Source: Sporothrix humicola
Taxonomy: Eukaryota > Ascomycota > Sordariomycetes > Ophiostomatales > Ophiostomataceae
Length of the DNA: 64,000 nucleotides
Reading direction: 5' to 3'
Assembly (NCBI GenBank): GCA_021396245.1
Contig: WNYE01000092.1
Span: 100,334-164,333 of the forward strand
The position numbers and the translations under genes are program-made. Positions 32,208-42,928 of the stretch are shown piece by piece; the stretch's first letter is position 1; each line of letters begins with the position of its first letter. The notes beneath the pieces were generated by a model. The model had not been told where the DNA came from. It worked only from the letters and a program-made list of their open reading frames with translations, and did no database searches.

Positions 32208-34109
32208 CTATTGCCTCCGCTTGAAGTGGCCCTGGCCGCCGCCCTGTTGCCGCGGCTGGCTGCCGTATGCGCGGCGGCCGCCGCTATTGCCGCCGCCGTT
32301 GGCCTTGTTCTTGCTCATGCTGGCGGCCAGCGTCAGGTCGACGCGCGGCGGCGTGGCAAAGCCAAAGCTCTTGCCGACGGCGGCGAGGTCGAGCTTGTGC
32401 ACGTCGTAGACAGAGCGCAGGCTGTGGCTGGCGTAGGCGTGCAGGTAGGCGCGGAAGCCGTCCTTGGCGGACTGACTCAAATAGTAGCGCTCGGAGATGA
32501 GCTTCTCGAGCAGCGGCTGGACGTTGCGGACCTTGTTGGCGGGGAAGTCGTACTCGGTGACGGGGACGTTGGCGTCGGCGAGGTACGACAGGAAGCCGAC
32601 CTCGCTGGGCAACAGGAACAGCAACGACTTGCCGCGGCCGTCCTTGCCACGGGCGGTACGGCCGACGCGGTGGACATAGGCGCGCGTATCATCTGGCGGG
32701 TCGTACTGGATGATCCAGTCGACGGCGGGGATATCGAGACCACGCGCGGCGACGTCTGTGCACAGCAGGATGCCGTGGTCGGCGTTGATAAACTCGAAAA
32801 AGGTTGCTGTGCGCTTGGCCTGCTTCTGCTGGCCGTGCAGGTCCAGGACGCCCTGGACGTCAATGTAGCGCAGCAGGTCGGCGTGGTACTTGACCGAGTT
32901 GCACGAGCTGAAGAACACAATCACCTTCTTCTTGCCAGCCATCTTGCGCAGGAACGACAGCAGCAACAGGAAGCGGTTCTGGGATGGGCACACGACGTAG
33001 CCCTGCTCGAGGCCGTCGACCGTGCTAAACTGCTTCTCCTCGTCGACGTTGAGGTACAGCGGGTTGCCTCTCAAGGAAACCTTGGCGAGATCGTCAATCT
33101 TTTGCGTCTGCGTCGCCGAGAAGAGCATCGTCTGCCGCTCCTTGGGCAGGATCTGGATAATCTTGCGCAGCTCGTCCTCGAAACCGACCTCCAGGATCCG
33201 GTCGGCCTCGTCAATGATGAGCGACCGCAGGTGCTTGTAGAGGAAGGGCGTGTTGGCCAGGTGGTCCAGCAGACGGCCGGGCGTGGCCACCAGCAGGTTG
33301 ACGCCCTTGCCCAGCTTCTCGGCCTCGGCGCGCCGGTTGGCACCGCCCATCACGATACCCGTCGTCTGCGAGTGGTGCGCCATCAGCTCCTGGGCGACGC
33401 CCCAGATCTGCAGTGCCAGCTCGCGCGTCGGCGTCACGATAATGACACCGACACCGTTGCGCGGCTTGAACTTGAGCGAGTACAGCATCTCGACCGCCGG
33501 AATCAGGAACGCCAGTGTCTTGCCGGAGCCCGTCTTGGCCGCGCCCAGCAGATCCTTGCCCGCCAGCAGAGGCGGCAGCGCACGCCGCTGGATCTCCGTC
33601 ATCGTCTCGAGCTTCATGTCCGCCAGACCGCGCTTTGTTTTCTCGGAAATTGTGAGGTCCGCAAAGGCTGTGGAAGTGTTGGCCTCGTCACCCGTGGATG
33701 CAGAGGGCGGTAGTGTGAGGTGCTGCGTGTCAGCGTCGTCGCCAGCCGCGGGCAGGGCTGCAGGCTCTGATGTGCCGTCGTCTTCTTCTTCGTCGTCTTC
33801 GGCATCCTCCGCCTTTTCTTCCTCCTCAACAATGTCGCCCTCATTGTCGTCATTCTCCTCTTCCTCCTCCTCGACCTTTTTAGATTTCTTCTCCTTCTTC
33901 TCCTTCTTGGCCTTCTTCTTCAATTCCCGCTCTGTCTCGATGTCGTTATCATCATCGTTCTCGTCGTTGGCGGCCGCCGCGAGTTTGGCCTTCTTCAGCG
34001 CCTTGCGCTCCGCCTTGGCATCGTCGATTGTCGCTGCACGCTTCTCGGCGTGCTCGCTGACACCGTTCGTCTCCTTGAGCTTTCTCTTTTTGCTAATCTT
34101 GTCCGTCAT
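32208..34109 (-). CDS. HAS1: DEAD-box RNA helicase HAS1 (ribosome assembly)
   Basis: Single exon, 633 residues. ATG at 34109 begins MTDKISKKRK. An N-terminal charged region of about 145 residues, with Lys-rich and Glu/Asp-rich runs, suits a nucleolar protein. Helicase motifs: Q-motif region around FADLTISEKT, motif I AKTGSGKT (Walker A at 194-198), Ia PTRELALQ, Ib TPGRLLDHL, II DEAD at 300-303, III SAT at 331-333, and the C-terminal lobe with VIVFFSSCNSV, TDVAARGLDIP and HRVGRTARG. The C-terminal KSFGFATPPRVDL is characteristic of Has1. The yeast protein acts in both 40S and 60S subunit biogenesis by remodelling pre-rRNA and snoRNA contacts. The Gly/Arg-rich tail is longer than in yeast Has1 (505 residues). 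A CACGTG element lies 265 bases upstream. Confidence 0.96.
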   Translation of the reverse strand: MTDKISKKRKLKETNGVSEHAEKRAATIDDAKAERKALKKAKLAAAANDENDDDNDIETERELKKKAKKEKKEKKSKKVEEEEEENDDNEGDIVEEEEKAEDAEDDEEEDDGTSEPAALPAAGDDADTQHLTLPPSASTGDEANTSTAFADLTISEKTKRGLADMKLETMTEIQRRALPPLLAGKDLLGAAKTGSGKTLAFLIPAVEMLYSLKFKPRNGVGVIIVTPTRELALQIWGVAQELMAHHSQTTGIVMGGANRRAEAEKLGKGVNLLVATPGRLLDHLANTPFLYKHLRSLIIDEADRILEVGFEDELRKIIQILPKERQTMLFSATQTQKIDDLAKVSLRGNPLYLNVDEEKQFSTVDGLEQGYVVCPSQNRFLLLLSFLRKMAGKKKVIVFFSSCNSVKYHADLLRYIDVQGVLDLHGQQKQAKRTATFFEFINADHGILLCTDVAARGLDIPAVDWIIQYDPPDDTRAYVHRVGRTARGKDGRGKSLLFLLPSEVGFLSYLADANVPVTEYDFPANKVRNVQPLLEKLISERYYLSQSAKDGFRAYLHAYASHSLRSVYDVHKLDLAAVGKSFGFATPPRVDLTLAASMSKNKANGGGNSGGRRAYGSQPRQQGGGQGHFKRRQ

Positions 34110-35008
34110 CGTGGGTGTGGTGGTCGATATCGGAATGTGGTGGTGTGTACGAAGTACAAAGTAGAATCTTTGCAAGGTCTGGACTGCAAAATCCTCTGCA
34201 AAAAGCAGAAGGTTGATGGGCGGCAGAAAAAAAAATTAAGTGGAGACAGGGTTGTTATCGATAAGAGCGGTCAGAAGTAAACAGTGGGGACAGCGAAGAG
34301 CAACTTGGTGCCTGGAATTCTAGGCACTAATCGGCTAATACAAAGACAAGGCTGAACGCTTTTGCTGTGAGCGCACGTGACCTTCATTCTGAAAGACATC
34401 ACAACCCCGACAACATGGTTGACGTCAATGTCATTTGGTTGAAGGAATGGGCAGAAAATATGAATTGGATAGACTAGTTACATTCTGTTTATTTATCGGG
34501 GTTGTCCTCAAAATTTGACCTGGTGCTGTGTCTTGAGTCGCTTGAAGTCTCGTCTGACGTAAAGGCAGGAGCCCCGTCTCGTGGCTTCCTCTTGACAGCA
34601 ATGAGAATTGACCTTCAATGACGCCACCATCTCCATACTGCATTCTCCACTGTCTTCGGCTACTGTGTGCTTTGTGTTTTCGGTCTGTTCATTTGTTTTA
34701 TTTTCCATTTTCCTACCCTATTTTCCGTGTTCATATCTCGTCCCCACGCCCGACCTTTCGCACGTGGGTTATGTTATGCATCTTCCCAATTTGTATCTGT
34801 ATCTTTCCGTGTCTCCATTCCTAGGTCCCCGAATCTCCAAATCCCCAATGTCTAACCATCTGTCCATGATGCGTGTGGATGTAAATGTAAAGGAAAAGAA
34901 AAAAAAAAGAACGCAGCATAAATAACACCAAAAATCGTAACCGCAAAAATCGCAAAATCAAAATGTTGGTCATAATCGTACAAGAAAAGTGGTTCCCCAG
35001 AGTGTCGA
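34110..35008. other. HAS1 promoter and 3' flank of the PFK-2 gene
   Basis: No gene seen. AT-rich, with pyrimidine tracts on the plus strand at 34610-34830 and a purine tract near 34890-34920. The CACGTG at 34374-34379 is listed separately. Confidence 0.6.
34374..34379. promoter_or_regulatory. CACGTG element in HAS1 promoter
   Basis: Read on the minus strand the flanks give GTCACGTG, which fits the RTCACGTG consensus bound by Cbf1-like bHLH factors. It lies 265 bases upstream of the HAS1 start codon. Motif match only. Confidence 0.35.
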
Positions 35009-36436
35009 CTAGTGCATCACCTCGGGAATGGGCTGCTCGTGTTTTGCCGTCGAGCCCTTGCCGCGCCACGTGCTGACGGCGTCGATGCCCGCCGCGTAGC
35101 GGATCTCCTCGGTGCCGTACGCGCGCGGCGTCAGCTTGATGAGCGTGTGCAGCGGCACGTTCATCCAGGGGCTGCGCTCCTGGTCCTTCTTCATAAAGTA
35201 CGCATAGATGCAGCGGATAACGGCCTGGTGCGTGATGATCAGAATGTCCTCGGAGCGCTCGAGCTCCATGATGATGGGCTCGAGCCGGATGACGACGTCG
35301 CGGTACGACTCGCCGCCGCGGTAGCGGTAGTTGTACTTGTCGGCGTCGCGCGCCTGGAAGTCTTCGGGGAACTCGTCCTTGATCTGCTGGTAGGTGTACC
35401 CGTCGCAGACGCCCGAGTCGAGCTCGTCGAGCGCCTTCCACTGCAGCTGGTTGTAGTCCTTGGGCAGGTGGCGGGCGGTGGCAATGGTGCGCTTGAGGGT
35501 GGATGTCCACACGGTCAGGGGGCGGTCGTCGCCGACGGACTGGCGCACGAGCTCTGGCAGCTTCAGGGCGTACTGCTCGCCGCGCGGCGAGATCTCGGCG
35601 TCGCCGCCAATGCGCCCGCTCAGGTTGTACATGCTCTCGCCGTGCCGTGACAGCCAGACGGACCGCGGGCGGATGTGGACGTTCATGAGGTAGTAGACGA
35701 TGCGGCTCTGCAGGTAATCGCGGATGCGGCTGATGATGACGCGGCTGCCCGTGTCCATGATTTTTAAGTAGGTGAGCTCACCCTCGTCGCCGTCGCCGTC
35801 AATCGTCTTGTACACCTTTTCGTATTTGCGGATGCGGTTGCGGAAATCGATGGCGGCCTGCTCTGGGTCCTGGCCGACATAGTCTGGGCTGGTTGTCTTG
35901 ACGTCGCGGATGTTGGCCATGATCAGGTCCTCGTCGTCGCACTTGCTCTCGACAAAGAGCACCTCGATGTTGTTGGCTGTGCAGAGGTCCAGGATCCAGC
36001 GGCGGCGCTCTTTTGTCGAGTTGGTGGCGTCCAGAATGCCGACGACGCCGCCGCCGGTCTTGAGCCACTTGAGCATGTCGGCCACGGCGGCCTCGGCGGC
36101 GGCGCGGCGCATGCGCTCGCCCTCGGCATTGTCGGTATCAAAAAAGTCGGCGGTCGGCTGTGCGGCGTCTTTCCGGCGGTAGTTGCCGACGTTGAATGTT
36201 TGTGCTGGGATAGAGAGCCACTGAAGGTATCGTTGTGCTGTGTGTGTTAGTATTTATATTGTGAAAATTGTAAAATAAATACAAACGAGAAATGTTGACA
36301 ATCCATAAGAGTGCCGTCGTCAATGTGACATACCTTTCTGGGCGATGAAGCTCTTGCCCCGGGCGGGGAGCCCCACCATCACCACACACACCTTCAAGTC
36401 CTCCACCTGGACACCGTATGAAGAACCACGTGCCAT
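35009..36436 (-). CDS. 6-phosphofructo-2-kinase/fructose-2,6-bisphosphatase
   Basis: Two exons, 36436-36334 and 36237-35009, joined in phase 1 across a 96-nt intron (GTATGT to CACACAG), give 443 residues. The first exon carries the P-loop GLPARGKS (22-29), so it is essential; the joined sequence continues AQRYLQWLSIP and FNVGNYRR, as in animal PFKFB. The C-terminal half is a histidine-phosphatase domain: RHGE at 232-235 (phospho-acceptor His233), ELDSGVCDG (catalytic Glu306) and ITHQAVIR (His371). Both halves keep their catalytic residues, unlike yeast Pfk26, whose phosphatase His is lost, so a bifunctional enzyme setting fructose-2,6-bisphosphate levels in the cytosol is expected. It therefore tunes glycolysis against gluconeogenesis. 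Upstream are three CCGCT boxes spaced 11 bp and a long pyrimidine-rich leader-like region. Confidence 0.95.
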
Positions 36437-39400
36437 GGCTACTGCAGATTGTGTGCAGGGCCGTCAGGCGGTGGGAGAGGAGGTAAAGAAAGGGAGAAAA
36501 ACGAGAGAGTGTGTCGTGAGATATAAAAAAAAGGGTATGAAGGTCGTAAGTCAAGTTCGAGAGCAATTCAAGAATTGGAGAATCAATTCGAGGTCGGCGT
36601 CGGCTGGGGGAAAAAGGACCCTAGAGGATCGGACAAAGATCGTGCGGTGTCGCGTAAAGGGAAATCAGAGAGCTCCCCTAGACGATAGTTGCAGCCGCTG
36701 TAAAGCCGCTATGAAACCGCTAATTGACTGCTGAAGCTCGAAAAGCTCGAAAGCGCCCTCTCAGCCGATCGGTTTTCGCGGGTGATGTCGGGTGAAGAGG
36801 TTCCAAGGAAAAAAAGCGACCAGTGAGGCGTGTAGGGCTAGCAAATAGCAAATAGGAAAATGGGGTCTGGATTTCGTGGAGTCGAGAACCTAGGACGGTT
36901 TCAGGGTATTAAAGAAACGACGAGGCAAAAGAAACTCGCTAGTAGTTGTGCCGATGCTAAGCTGGGGAGAGTTTGGAGTTTGACGAAAATGAGAATAAGA
37001 AGAGAAGAAGATAAAATGGGCAGTTGGCAAATGCAGGAAAATGGAAGTTCCTGCAGATATGGCGAGAGACAGGCAAAAGGAGAATTGTCGTTCACGGCAA
37101 GAGCAAGCGATGATATGATGCTGTTTTGCCGTTTTGGAAGGTGCTGCCGGCGACCTCACGCGAGCTGGTTCCGTCTTTGGTTTTTTTTGTTTGTTCGGGT
37201 GCTGTATTCCTGTATTTGCTGTACTGCTGAAATGCGTATTGCCGATTCGACGACGGCTATGGAGAGCGAGCTGATTGCGGATTGTGGGCGGCGATAACGA
37301 ATTGGCTCCTGGTCCTTTTATGGCGGGGAAGCTTGGGCGACAATGGGAGACAATGCGTGACAATGAAGGAGACAAAGACGGCGAGAAAAGGGAGAAGGGA
37401 GGATGTTGAAGACAAGGTAAAATAAGGAAAATTGTGAGGATAACCACAGTGATCTGGTGGCAAGGAAAGAGGCAAGAAGATGCAAGCAGACGATAAATAT
37501 TTGGATCGGGAAGCTGCGAAGAGAAAGCCGAGGAGGAAGGCGACGAAGTGAGGACCAAAAGAGCAGGGGCAATCACTGAACGAGGGCGGTGTGCCACAGC
37601 AGATCAAGACTCGGGGTAAGGAGCGATGAGGAGGTGGGGACGCAAGAAGTGAAAAGGGACTCGAAGAGGAAGTTGCAAACAGACAGAGAAATGGTGATGG
37701 AGATGGAAAGCTGAGATGTAAAAGATGTAAGGAAACAAAGACATGCACAAGGCAGACCACGAGATAGAAACGAGATATGGAAAAGACCTATCTCAGGAGT
37801 CGTGCCCAATAACCGTCAACCGAACAACACGGCAAACAACAGAGAACGACTAGTAATACTTCTAGCTGCAAAAGTAGCTGCACCCATGATCATGCACCAA
37901 GGCCAGCAAGGTGGACAATACTTTGTCAGATACACGTTTCTGACTGGACACACAAGGCGTTTGTTGACGAGCCGAAGGCACGAATGTCACGAAAAGCAAA
38001 GTCCTGGGCGTGATAGGCTCCCCAGGTTCTGCGGTCCCGAGAGTCTCCAATACCAAGATCCCACCCACACTTGATCGTCTCATCGCTGCTGTGTCCCGAC
38101 CCTGTTGCCCTACGGACTTTTGCTTTCATACCTGGCAGAGCCGGGCTAGCGGCAGAAAACAACGAAAAGGAAGCACATGTCCAGCAAGGCGGGGCGGAAA
38201 GGAGGATAAGAGGTTGAAGAACCATACGTCGTACTCGGTGTGTGGATGATGACTGATATGGTATCTCGAAGCGGGGGCAGGCGGCAGGTGGCATACGGTA
38301 GGGGCAGGTCCTTCTCCAAGTCCAAAATCCAAAAATACAGGGCCTGCTGCCCCCAAGCTGGCCCAACCCCCGCTGTAGTTCATCCAGCCCAGCGGGCCAC
38401 TCCCCGGCAATGGGATCAACAGCCAATGACGGAGCAGCTTTCGATGACCCAATGAGCAAAAAAGCAGACGAAAAAAGAAAACGTCGAGAAGTTGAGAAGA
38501 AAAGTCTACATCCCCACAGCTGGAAAATGGGGTCCGAGATGGTGGAGTGGACTGGGCTGGACATTTCTGTCCACGCATTGGGCTTGAATGGGGGAACAAG
38601 ACGGCTGGACTTGGCTGTGGGTTTTGAAGGTCTCGTGGGCGGTCAAAAAAATACGGAGAAAAAATAGGGAAGAAAACGACGAAAAAGAAAAGGGAGCAAG
38701 TCACCTAAAATAAGCCAAAAAAGGCGACCGTGACGGGGCTACATGTCATGTGTGAAATCAGGTGCAGCAACTAACACGACTGCCTCAGTTGATTTCCTAC
38801 TTTTATCCAAGGTCATTGTGAGATGAAAACATATTCTGCTCACCTTCTCCTCAAAACTGACGTCTCCTCACAAATTCTTACTCATTCTGCCCTGTGCACG
38901 TTGACGTTGTGAAAATGCTACCCCCGCGTCCAACGGATTCCCCGTCCGTGAGCAGCAGGGCACGATGCAGATGAGGCATGGATGCATGCAGAAAGACGCA
39001 GAAATCGCATGCAGGGGGAAATCAGGTGACGTGAAAATATTGAATGAAAAATTAGAGTCTGGGGATGAATATGAAAACGAAATGAAAATATGCACGCAAA
39101 GAGAAACCGGGGAAGTCGTCGGGTGGGCAAGTAAATGTAAATGAAAACAAGGACTTTGAATCTTTAAAACCACGAGGTTCACTAACACTTCACGATAAGA
39201 AACACAAACTGGTGGCCACGCGAGCAGGTTACGCAAATCTCAACATAACACATAATTCCAACGACGACTGCACCCTGCGTGGGACAGTTGCCGGGTGGCG
39301 CTTTGAGGCTGAGATTCTTAAGTGTCTCTTCGGTGAAGCATTCTGGAATGGTCAGCTTTGCAACCTTTTACTCGAGACCCAAGTGGCCAAACAGCGTTTT

Positions 39401-41645
39401 GGACATGGTGGCACGGCGTGGGGGCCAGTCTGAAAAGTCGAGGCGGTGACGAGGTGACGAGAAAGAAGAGGAGACGATGTTGTGGGATAGAAGGACAGGT
39501 ACAAGCACGGCATGGCGGCTGAAATTAAAATCGTTGTGGGCAGTCATATATTTAGAAGAAAAAAGAATGAGAAGTTCCGAAGTTAAATAGATCAGTGCAG
39601 CGGACTTTCAAAGAAGCAACGATTCTCTTATCTGCAACACTGACTGGCTGGATGAGCAAGTTGCTCAAAGCCATATGATTCGCCGCCACGCCATTGGTCC
39701 TTCTGTGAGAAGTAAACATGAGGTGAACGATCTTTCTCGGTGGACAGATCACAACAGAGCCGGTCTGTGTTGATCGGCGGCCAACCCACGTGGCATGCCG
39801 GACCGCTATGTCGGATAATAGAGGAAGATTTTCAGGATTCTCCATGAACATGCCGTTTGTTGGGAGGGACAAGATAGTGTCCGTTCTGTGTAGTCGGCCA
39901 TTGGAGGCCCGACGGCCGTGCTGTCAAGATATTACTCCGTTCTTGGCCCGTTTCGAAGACCAATAGTCCGTCTTATGTTTAATGGGCGGACAAATGAATT
40001 ATCCCATGGCCGGCTCTCAACCGTTTTATGGCATTTGTATTTGCTTAGCCAAGAAGATTGAATCATCATGACGTTTCAATTCCCCAACAACAATGACAGA
40101 AAAGCTTGGGCGGCACGGTAAGACCATCTGCGCGAAGATAAGGGTGCGTTAAGATAGGGCTGGACAACATCATGTTGCAGTCGGTAATGATAAAGTCGAT
40201 TCAACAATGGACGAAAAGTGACGAAAAGTCAACAAAATTAAACGTCAAAGGAGCAAGAGCATGCATGAACGACGAAGCGAAGCCCAAAAGCGTCAAAAAT
40301 CACAGAAAAAGACAGAAAAAAAGCATGTGATAGCGGGTTCTAACCCCCACTAATCTGTCCCATCCACTAATCAAAACCCGCCGCCGAGGTCAATCTGGGA
40401 ACCCAAGTCAACGGATTTCGGAGGGCACGGCGGCAGTGTTCTAGCGCCCGGTCCCTGAAAAAAAAGGACGAAGAAAGAGCCAACAGAAACGCCCCAAAAC
40501 GCCAAACCCGCGTGGCAGGCCCCGATTTCGATTCGCCGCAAGGCTAGAAAGAAAAGAAGAAAAGCGGCGAATTTCAGGAACAGAAAAAAAAGTAATCAAC
40601 AACACGGCCGGCTCTCACTCCCGAGGCCCCCAACAAATCGGGGCCATTCATGTCTTTTTTCAGGTACAGAGTATCTTACGCTGTCTTGATTGTACAGCAT
40701 CTCGTCAGCATATCGAAGGATGAAGCACTCCGTAGCACTGTAAGATGTGTCCTACGAATCATGCAGTAACTGGTTGACAGCTGCCAATCTTACAATACAC
40801 AATCGCAGGAAATCTCACAGCGCACAGCCAAGGATTCCATCGCGGTTGCCTCTCCGAGGAATGAGTGAGAATGTGGCTAGTGCTGTCAGATACTTGGGAG
40901 GAAGGCGCAATTGTATCTTACTCCATACCCGGTGTTCGATCGCAGATTCCTTCCTGATAGCGAAAGACAGGGCTGACGTGCGCTGACGCCAGAATCCTTC
41001 TTTTGGCAAGAATCACAAAAGGGCGACTGCCAACGTAGCCTCAGCCACAGGATCGTTCCTGCCTAACGTAAACTGTCTCGACGTGTAAGTCGGCACCGGC
41101 ATTGGTCCGCCGCGGAAATTGTCTTCTTTACTGTGAGACTGAGTCGACACAAACATGAAGTACTTCTCTGACGTGTGTATTAGCTTACCCTCGACCAGGA
41201 ATCTTGTATTACACAGTACATATCAAGGACAGGAAACCCGGACGGCCCAAGTTTAAGTCCGTTGGCAAAAGAGGATCCGGCTGACGGCGAAGCTCAACGT
41301 TTGCACTAAAAAATATTGCGACTAAAAAAATAACACCAAAAATCGTCTCTAGCTTCCCCCTGTTTGGTTCGCGTCCCTCGCCCTCGGCGCCTTCCTCAAA
41401 AAAATCCAGGACGCGAGAAAGAAAGAAAGAGCGGCCCTTCCGCCTTGGTCTCCGCCTGCCGTCAGATATATCTGCTGCTCCTGCTACTTAAAGATCACAG
41501 GGCCCCCAGTTCAGCCGCCAGGCGGCTTCCTGTTGCTTCTCTTCTTTTTGCTCCATTCCCCCTGAACGGCAACCAATTGCTCGACGACACTTCACACTTG
41601 ACAACACACAACATATTTTACATTCTTCTCGTGCACACACCCACC
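36437..41645. other. 5.2 kb gene-poor region
   Basis: No frame on either strand has a domain or convincing codon character. From 36440 to about 38700 the minus strand is strongly pyrimidine-rich, like a long leader of the PFK-2 gene. The island at 40330-40640 is GC-richer with CCGCCGCCG and CGGCGG stretches. The last few hundred bases before 41646 are the promoter of the TMEM53-like gene. The 235-codon minus-strand frame at 36890-37597 is low-complexity and I do not call it. Confidence 0.5.
36695..36721. repeat. Three CCGCT boxes at exact 11-bp spacing
   Basis: CCGCT begins at 36695, 36706 and 36717, about one DNA helical turn apart and about 260-285 bases upstream of the PFK-2/FBPase-2 start. 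On the gene strand each reads AGCGG, containing the CGG triplet that Zn2Cys6 regulators bind. A regulatory role is inference. Confidence 0.6.
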
Positions 41646-42683
41646 ATGTCGTCCACTCCCGACTCCGGCGCCGAGACCGTGTCGCTGGTCGACCCCCTCG
41701 GCTTCATGGAGAAGCTGTCGCGCCACGTCTACATTTACCGCCCACAAAACTCCACGGCCGTCTCTTCGCCCACCTCCTCTGGCCCCCGCAAGGCCCCCAA
41801 GCTCATTATCATCACGGCCTGGATGGGCGCCCGGCCACCGCACATTGCCAAGTACCTGGCACCCTACCGCGACGGCCTCGTGTTTGGCGAGGACGCCAGC
41901 GAGCGCCCGGCCATTGTTCTGTTGTTCTGCCACCAGGACACGACGTCTTCGTACAGCAAGTCGGCCGCCGTGGCCGAGACGGCTCTGCCGTTTATCAAGG
42001 ACGTCCTTGGCGATTCTGTCAATGCCACGCCAAAGGAGAACTCGCCCCAAGCCTCGGCCAACGACCACCCCCAGATGATGGTCCACACGCTGTCCAACGG
42101 CGGCTGCTTGATCCTGGGCCACATTTACAACTCCATCGACCCCGAACACGCGCGCTGCCTGCCGCCGCACGTCACCATCTACGACTCGTGCCCGGGCCAC
42201 TTTAGATACGCCGGCGGTGTCACCGCCTTCTCGATGGGCCTGGAAAAGGCGCCCTTCGTCAAGAAGCTCATTGCCTACCCGGCCATTTACTTGTTGGTTT
42301 TCAGCATGCTCGTCCGTATCCGCACGGAACGCGCCATCGCCGTCACGGGCGGCTTCTTCCGGTCGCTCCTCACCACCATCTTTGGCATCAAGCCGTCGCC
42401 CAAGCCCCCTGGTCCCACGCGCGCCCTCAACCCCTGGACGCCGCACAATGTCAACACCGAGTTTGGCGGCAACCGCCGCGAGGTGCGCCGGACGTACCTG
42501 TACTCGAATGACGACAAGATCATCCTGTCCAAGGACGTCGAGGAACACGCCAACGAAGCCAAGGGTCTCGGGTTCACGATTGCGCACATGGCCGAGTTCC
42601 CGGGCAGTGCGCACGTCGCCCATGCGCGGAAAGATCCCAAGCGGTACTGGGGCCTGATCAAGGACACCTGGGATGGCAACTAG
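41646..42683 (+). CDS. TMEM53/PaxU-like (DUF829) alpha/beta hydrolase-fold protein
   Basis: Single exon, 345 residues. ATG at 41646 (context ccaccATGtc) begins MSSTPDSGAE. The DUF829 pattern is clear: KLIIITAWMGARPPHIAKYLAPY near residue 50, IVLLFCHQDTTSSYSKSA near 90, HTLSNGGCLI near 145 with the nucleophile-like Ser, and YDSCPGHFRYAGGVTAFSMGL near 180. A hydrophobic segment (AIYLLVFSMLVRI) near 220 may be a membrane anchor. The family includes animal TMEM53, a nuclear-envelope protein, and PaxU from indole-diterpene clusters; the activity is not established. No other secondary-metabolism gene lies nearby, so a cluster role is unlikely here. It is convergent with the GH29 gene, 245 bases between stops. 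Confidence 0.9.
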   Translation: MSSTPDSGAETVSLVDPLGFMEKLSRHVYIYRPQNSTAVSSPTSSGPRKAPKLIIITAWMGARPPHIAKYLAPYRDGLVFGEDASERPAIVLLFCHQDTTSSYSKSAAVAETALPFIKDVLGDSVNATPKENSPQASANDHPQMMVHTLSNGGCLILGHIYNSIDPEHARCLPPHVTIYDSCPGHFRYAGGVTAFSMGLEKAPFVKKLIAYPAIYLLVFSMLVRIRTERAIAVTGGFFRSLLTTIFGIKPSPKPPGPTRALNPWTPHNVNTEFGGNRREVRRTYLYSNDDKIILSKDVEEHANEAKGLGFTIAHMAEFPGSAHVAHARKDPKRYWGLIKDTWDGN

Positions 42684-42928
42684 GTGTGGGAGATGAAGTT
42701 GTAATGGGCGGTGCGACGATTTGCTTTGGTGTCTTGGATTGGATTATTATTTGGCTTTTTTTCTTTTTTTTTTTTTCCTTGAACTGCATTGCATGATTGG
42801 CTATTTTGGTTTTGGTTGCCCCTGTTGTTTACTTTCACATTTTCATATTCACCCTTTGCACTGCCTAGAGTTAGATCTACAGCTATATTTATTTTTGAAT
42901 ATTTCTTCCTTCACAACATCTCTTTCCT

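Noticed and set aside
32211..33713. 500-codon plus-strand frame antisense to HAS1
   Set aside because: HAS1 on the other strand has every helicase motif; the antisense frame is a by-product of GC-rich codon use.
36890..37597. 235-codon minus-strand frame upstream of PFK-2/FBPase-2
   Set aside because: Ser/Pro/Leu-rich from a pyrimidine tract, no domain, and more like a leader than a gene.
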